Source: RHLJ01 sp963974345 (lineage in GTDB: Bacteria > Bacteroidota > Rhodothermia > Balneolales > Balneolaceae). From it: DNA of 64,000 nt. The stretch covers positions 319,070-383,069 of the forward strand of contig CAXBBW010000001.1 of assembly GCA_963974345.1 (NCBI GenBank). Direction: 5' to 3'. Positions 60,303 through 64,000 of this stretch are shown here, in pieces. Both the position numbers and the translations under genes were made by a program. Position 1 is the first letter of the stretch, and the number at the start of each line of letters is the position of its first letter. The notes under the pieces are model-generated. The model saw only the letters and a program-made list of their open reading frames with translations, made no database searches and was not told the origin of the DNA.

Positions 60303-62612
60303 CTATCTAGATATTTGCTCTAACAGATTATCAACCTCTAGCAGAACACGAATATCAAATTCGTTTTGCTCTACAGAACCTAAAATTTTTAGCGCATCAG
60401 ATGGTCTAAGTAAGGTAACTCCTTTCAAAGACTGATATCGAATTCGTGGATCTCGATCTTTAAGAAGCATGTTAATACGAGTAATCCAACGGTCTGTATC
60501 TTCATCCGCACCCAATAAAAAAGTAAGTGCTTCTTTTCTTGTGGAATATGGATATGAAGTTCCGATATATTCTTCAGCTATTGTGATAAATACTTCATTA
60601 GAATCTGTTTCAGAATATTCATTAATCAAATAGAGTGTTTTTGAACCTGAACTGTCAACACGTTGTAACCGTTGAGCCAAAGAAACGATTTCATCAGCAA
60701 TCACTAATTCAGAATACGTATTAAGAGCTCTTTCAAAAATAGACGTTACATTTGTTCGCAATACTTTAGAACGGATTGAATTCATCACCATTTCATTATC
60801 TGGATAGTTAGACAATGCAGTAATCGAAGCAAGCTGAATTTCTATGTCAGAACTGTTTAATCCATTAAGAAATTGTTGTTCAGTACCTGTTGCACCGTTT
60901 GTAATGGCAGCCATGGTCCCAAATAATGCTGCTTTTACCATCGGATTTTGTTCTACATCCATAACATCATTTAAAGCAAGTTGTAAGTCTGGGTTATCGC
61001 TATAACTAACCAATAATCTAGCAGCGATCGCTCTATCTTTTGCATTGTTACTTCTAAGTTGATTCAACAAGAAGAATAATGGGAAATCACCAAAAGTAAT
61101 TTCATTTAAAGATGCTGTACCTTCCGAAAAACTGACATATTCTACTGAAGGACTAAGGCTAAAAAATACAGTATCCTTACTTCCAGTAAAATTTACTTCA
61201 TGATTTACTGAATCATCGAAAGAATGTTCTGTCATTGAAAGGCTGTGCAATATATCCCCATTCCCCTTTTCTAATTCAAAAATAAGCTTTAGTCCAAAGT
61301 TAGTTTCATCATAATCTGCGCTAATAACATACTTAAGAGATTCATCTTCATTAGTTTCGGTTTCTTGAGTTTCATCAAAAGAAATATCAAACCATGGAAG
61401 TCCAGTTTGTTGGTACCAAACTTCTGCATAGTCTTCAAATTCTACTATTCCATCAAAATTGCGAAGCATTTCAGAAAGTGAATTCGAAACCGTTTCTTGG
61501 AAAATAATAGGCTTCGCTTTAAACGATTGCTGCCATTGATTCCATGAATATATCGTATTTACCGAATCTGGGTTTTCGATTAAAGCTTGCTCATCACTTA
61601 ACGAAAAATGAAGAGCGGTACGCATTAACTCATCCCCAGCACTTTCAAAATCAAAAAACTGTTCTCCTCTATGATATTCTCCAAACCATTGAGCATACAT
61701 CCCTCTTTTCAATTGATTTGAAAGGGAACCTAGGTTTTCAAATAAAAATATAGTCCCTGAACCATGAGTTCGTTCTTCCCAATAGTTATCAGGTAAAACC
61801 ACAATGTTTAATCCTTCCCAAGGATATTCCATAGAAAGTGTCTTCTCTATATCTTTTTTAAGTACCGAAGCTTCTCTTATTAAAGCTAATCGCTCTTCTT
61901 CATTATACTTCTGATTAGAACTAAATAGTCTTACTGTTGTTAAACCAGAAGTGACTTCTGAAATCAAAAAATCGCCCAATACAAACCCTAGTCCAGTAAA
62001 AGGAACTTCTGTATCAGAGCGATAATGAAGTTCTTTTTTGTTTGATGGTTTTGTAGCACTTCCTACCAATTCGCCATTAAATAATACTTCATTTTCATAA
62101 GGAATCGTAAAATAAGCATCGAAGGTGAGCTCATTTCTAGGGTGATCAAAACCCGGAATCCAGTGTCGATGTGCTTTTGGATTTTTAGAGGACCAAAAAT
62201 TAGATTCAGAATCTTTATACAACCCAAAACGAGACGTTGCTTGCCACGTTATTGAAATATTGAAGCTACTGCCTGCTTTTGATGAATCAGGTAGTTGTAT
62301 GATCAGAGAATCGTTTGAAACAAAAAAATCCCCTTTAGCTTCATCAATTATTATAGCATCAATTGCAGATTCCTCTGTTTGTAGAACAAATCTAGTTTCT
62401 CCATCAATTTTAGAAGTAACCGAATAAGTAACTACTCCACGAACGAGGTTTAGCTCGGGTTCGAGGGTAATTCTTAGCTCAGCGTGTTTAAAATCGAATG
62501 GTTGTACTGGATTAGATTTATAATCGAAATTTGGAAAATCCTTGCATGTCTGAGTGATCGCAAGAATGAGTGAAATTAAACCTAAAGTATACGTAAAAAG
62601 TGTTTTAATCAT
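60303..62612 (-). CDS. Catalytically degenerate M1-aminopeptidase homologue with C-terminal HEAT-like repeats
   Basis: This 769-residue exported protein has a signal peptide (about 1-20). The N-terminal beta-domain (about 40-215) shows the M1 pattern (RITLEPELNLVRGVVTYSVT; FDHPRNELTFDAYFTIPYEN). A peptidase-like domain spans about 215-410, but the zinc site is gone: where active enzymes have HELAHQWFG, this protein has RGMYAQWFG (303-311), so both His ligands and the catalytic Glu are replaced while QWFG is kept. After a beta domain, residues of about 515-769 form HEAT/ARM-like helical repeats (DRDPRIRYQSLKGVTLLRP), as in M1 family relatives. It may be a binding or scaffold protein derived from an aminopeptidase. 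The ATG overlaps the stop of the upstream phosphatase gene (ATGA). Confidence 0.78.
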   Translation of the reverse strand: MIKTLFTYTLGLISLILAITQTCKDFPNFDYKSNPVQPFDFKHAELRITLEPELNLVRGVVTYSVTSKIDGETRFVLQTEESAIDAIIIDEAKGDFFVSNDSLIIQLPDSSKAGSSFNISITWQATSRFGLYKDSESNFWSSKNPKAHRHWIPGFDHPRNELTFDAYFTIPYENEVLFNGELVGSATKPSNKKELHYRSDTEVPFTGLGFVLGDFLISEVTSGLTTVRLFSSNQKYNEEERLALIREASVLKKDIEKTLSMEYPWEGLNIVVLPDNYWEERTHGSGTIFLFENLGSLSNQLKRGMYAQWFGEYHRGEQFFDFESAGDELMRTALHFSLSDEQALIENPDSVNTIYSWNQWQQSFKAKPIIFQETVSNSLSEMLRNFDGIVEFEDYAEVWYQQTGLPWFDISFDETQETETNEDESLKYVISADYDETNFGLKLIFELEKGNGDILHSLSMTEHSFDDSVNHEVNFTGSKDTVFFSLSPSVEYVSFSEGTASLNEITFGDFPLFFLLNQLRSNNAKDRAIAARLLVSYSDNPDLQLALNDVMDVEQNPMVKAALFGTMAAITNGATGTEQQFLNGLNSSDIEIQLASITALSNYPDNEMVMNSIRSKVLRTNVTSIFERALNTYSELVIADEIVSLAQRLQRVDSSGSKTLYLINEYSETDSNEVFITIAEEYIGTSYPYSTRKEALTFLLGADEDTDRWITRINMLLKDRDPRIRYQSLKGVTLLRPSDALKILGSVEQNEFDIRVLLEVDNLLEQISR

Positions 62613-63388
62613 TTATTAGCGTGTGCTTCAAAAATTGCTTTTACTTGTGGATATAATGCCTTGTTTGTAGAAAACCCATTTCCAGAATGTATGGTTTCAA
62701 CGCCTTCAGTATCGCTGAAAACCCCACCAGATTCTTTCAACACAGGTAACAACGCTGCTGCATCCCATATGTTGAGAATTGGATCGAACATTATATCAGC
62801 TCTACCAATAGCAACCATCATATGGCCATAGGCATCGCCCCATGTTCTATGTAGCTTAGTTTTTGCCATTAGTTCCTGAAATTGTGGCTCCATCCCACAA
62901 TCTTGAAATCTCTTAATCTCAGTTACCAAAAGTGTTGAGTCTTTTAGTTCTGAAGTATCTCGAACATGGCAAGGTTTTCCATTTAATGTTGCACCAAGAC
63001 CGATTCCAGCTGCGCAAAGTTCATCAAGTGCTGGAGCATTGATAATTCCCACTACAGGTTCATTATCAATCATAATTCCAATCAATGTAGTATAAAAAGG
63101 TACTCCATGAATAAACGACTTTGTTCCATCAATAGGATCAAGAACCCATTGGATATTACTGTCCTCGTTTGTGCGTCCATATTCTTCCCCTATAATTCCA
63201 TGATCTGGGTATCGTTTTAAAATCTCTTCTCGAATAACCTGCTCCGTTTCACGATCAGCAATTGTTACCGGAGAATCATCGGCTTTGCTTATCACTTCAA
63301 AATCTTTTTTAAAATACTTGAGCGTATGCTTTCCTCCAATGGTAGCAATTTCAATGGCAGCTTCTAGTAACTCTTTGATGTCAGTCAT
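62609..63388 (-). CDS. hisN: Inositol monophosphatase-family phosphatase, probable histidinol-phosphatase
   Basis: This 259-residue enzyme of the lithium-sensitive phosphatase superfamily has metal site 1 IIGEEYG (Glu pair about 66-67), metal site 2 WVLDPIDGTKSFIHG (about 81-95) and the C-terminal WDAAALLPVLKESGG (about 210-224). The FIHGVPFYTTLIG stretch, GDAYGHMMVAIGRADIMFDP and overall length match HisN-type histidinol-phosphatases better than inositol monophosphatases. That would place it in the eighth step of histidine synthesis, but no other his gene is nearby, so the substrate is inferred. It is the first gene of a pair with the degenerate M1 homologue. Confidence 0.85.
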   Translation of the reverse strand: MTDIKELLEAAIEIATIGGKHTLKYFKKDFEVISKADDSPVTIADRETEQVIREEILKRYPDHGIIGEEYGRTNEDSNIQWVLDPIDGTKSFIHGVPFYTTLIGIMIDNEPVVGIINAPALDELCAAGIGLGATLNGKPCHVRDTSELKDSTLLVTEIKRFQDCGMEPQFQELMAKTKLHRTWGDAYGHMMVAIGRADIMFDPILNIWDAAALLPVLKESGGVFSDTEGVETIHSGNGFSTNKALYPQVKAIFEAHANK

Positions 63389-63444
63389 GATTTAATGTAT
63401 TTTCGATGTTTATTAAGTGAGTTGAAATAAGGATACTATCATCA

Positions 63445-64000
63445 ATGAAAGACGGCAATATTATATTTACGATTTTGAGCGCCCTTCTTCTTTGTTTAAT
63501 TTCAAGTAGTGCATCAGCACGACAAATCAATGAAGCAGAATCCATTATTCTTGAGGGCAGTAAATTAAGAATTAATGGAACATCAAATGTGACTGATTTT
63601 GAATGTATTTATTCTTCTCGAATTTCATCTGATACCCTTCATCAAACAATAACCTACGGTGATTCTCTTTTCATTACAGGCGATTCAATTAAACTCTCTT
63701 CTAGTTCCTTTGATTGCGGAAAGCGAGCCATTAATCGGGATCTTCAAAAAACATTAAAATCGGATGAATTTCCTTTTCTAGAAATAGGATTAGTTTCTAT
63801 TGAGATCGCAGATTCAGTCCCCTTTGAAACCAAAATTTCAGTGACTATCGCTGGAGTTAGTAGAAATGAATTGGTAGAGATTTCAGAATTTTCAAGCTCA
63901 AAAAACTCAATTTCTTTTGCGGGTGAGAGCTCCATTTTACTTACCAACTTTGGACTAACTCCTCCAACCGCACTATTCGGTCTCGTTAAAGTAGGCGATG
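63445..64000 (+). CDS. YceI-like exported protein, truncated at the window edge
   Basis: The ATG at 63445 opens a frame that runs off the right end (185 codons seen). The signal peptide is about 1-27 (MKDGNIIFTILSALLLCLIS...ASA). The mature part has the YceI lipocalin-like pattern: LRINGTSNVTDFECIY near the start (the usual GTSTVHDF motif with Asn and Thr changes), SFDCGKRAINRDLQKTLKSD followed by FPFLEI, then a later beta strand, and TNFGLTPPTALFGLVKV, where YceI proteins have GLxPPxALFG. YceI proteins bind isoprenoid or other lipids in the periplasm. It is divergent from the phosphatase gene. Confidence 0.8.
   Translation, partial: MKDGNIIFTILSALLLCLISSSASARQINEAESIILEGSKLRINGTSNVTDFECIYSSRISSDTLHQTITYGDSLFITGDSIKLSSSSFDCGKRAINRDLQKTLKSDEFPFLEIGLVSIEIADSVPFETKISVTIAGVSRNELVEISEFSSSKNSISFAGESSILLTNFGLTPPTALFGLVKVGD

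Noticed and set aside
1..64000. tRNA genes, rRNA genes, prophage or insertion-sequence genes
   Set aside because: Intergenic regions were read on both strands; the only tRNA-like structure is the tmRNA end at 38053, and no transposase or integrase motif was seen.

Overview
The window is AT-rich DNA from a Gram-negative bacterium of the Bacteroidota/Balneolota side of the FCB group. This is inferred from the gene families: two TonB-dependent receptors with Bacteroidota-type N-terminal domains (one in a FecR pair, one followed by a DUF4249 lipoprotein), a DUF5916 protein, DUF4159, signal peptides ending in AQ, ligand-sensing beta-propeller regulators, and mostly weak Shine-Dalgarno signals. A free-living, probably marine, heterotroph that uses plant or algal sugars fits. 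No 16S rRNA gene is present to settle the taxonomy.

Layout. Positions 1-7380 carry a truncated M14 carboxypeptidase, a DUF5916 outer-membrane protein, a PLP-dependent threonine/serine dehydratase and a GH3 beta-glucosidase. Positions 7565-11162 hold the most unusual locus: four consecutive paralogous genes for single-pass membrane proteins with a shared acidic N-terminal motif and 2 to 8 copies of a 30-residue repeat. Positions 11395-16529 hold an ABC exporter, a short NfeD protein with two tandem SPFH proteins, and an M23 peptidase. Positions 16595-24912 hold an ECF-type sigma factor, an intergenic stretch rich in palindromes, a NYN-domain protein, a PAS histidine kinase, a lipoprotein of unknown family, and a FecR plus TonB-receptor pair. 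Positions 24909-30637 (minus strand) encode a beta-propeller sensor fused to a class III nucleotide cyclase and a MacB/FtsX-type permease.

Positions 30778-38004 are a hexuronate catabolic island. Glucuronate isomerase lies on the minus strand; divergent from it are KDG kinase, mannonate dehydratase, KDPG aldolase and a complete TRAP transporter. Together they would import a hexuronate and convert it to pyruvate and glyceraldehyde 3-phosphate, except that fructuronate reductase is not encoded in the window. tmRNA follows at 38053-38420 (minus). Positions 38576-43936 hold a DUF72 protein, then a TonB receptor, DUF4249 lipoprotein, DUF4159 protein and a VOC protein. Positions 44114-47233 hold primase and succinyl-CoA ligase alpha. 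Positions 47333-52565 hold a second beta-propeller sensor, this time a histidine kinase, downstream of a REC-kinase-REC hybrid. The rest comprises a GntP permease, a beta-barrel-like protein, glgA-glgC for glycogen synthesis, a NatAB-type ABC system, a catalytically degenerate M1-peptidase homologue with HEAT-like repeats translationally coupled to a histidinol-phosphatase-type enzyme, and a truncated YceI-like protein at the right edge.

No rRNA, tRNA, CRISPR array, phage or recognisable insertion sequence was found. The best candidates for something undescribed are the four-gene repeat-protein array (7565-11162), the propeller-cyclase whose catalytic asparagine position holds isoleucine, and the zinc-ligand-free M1 homologue.
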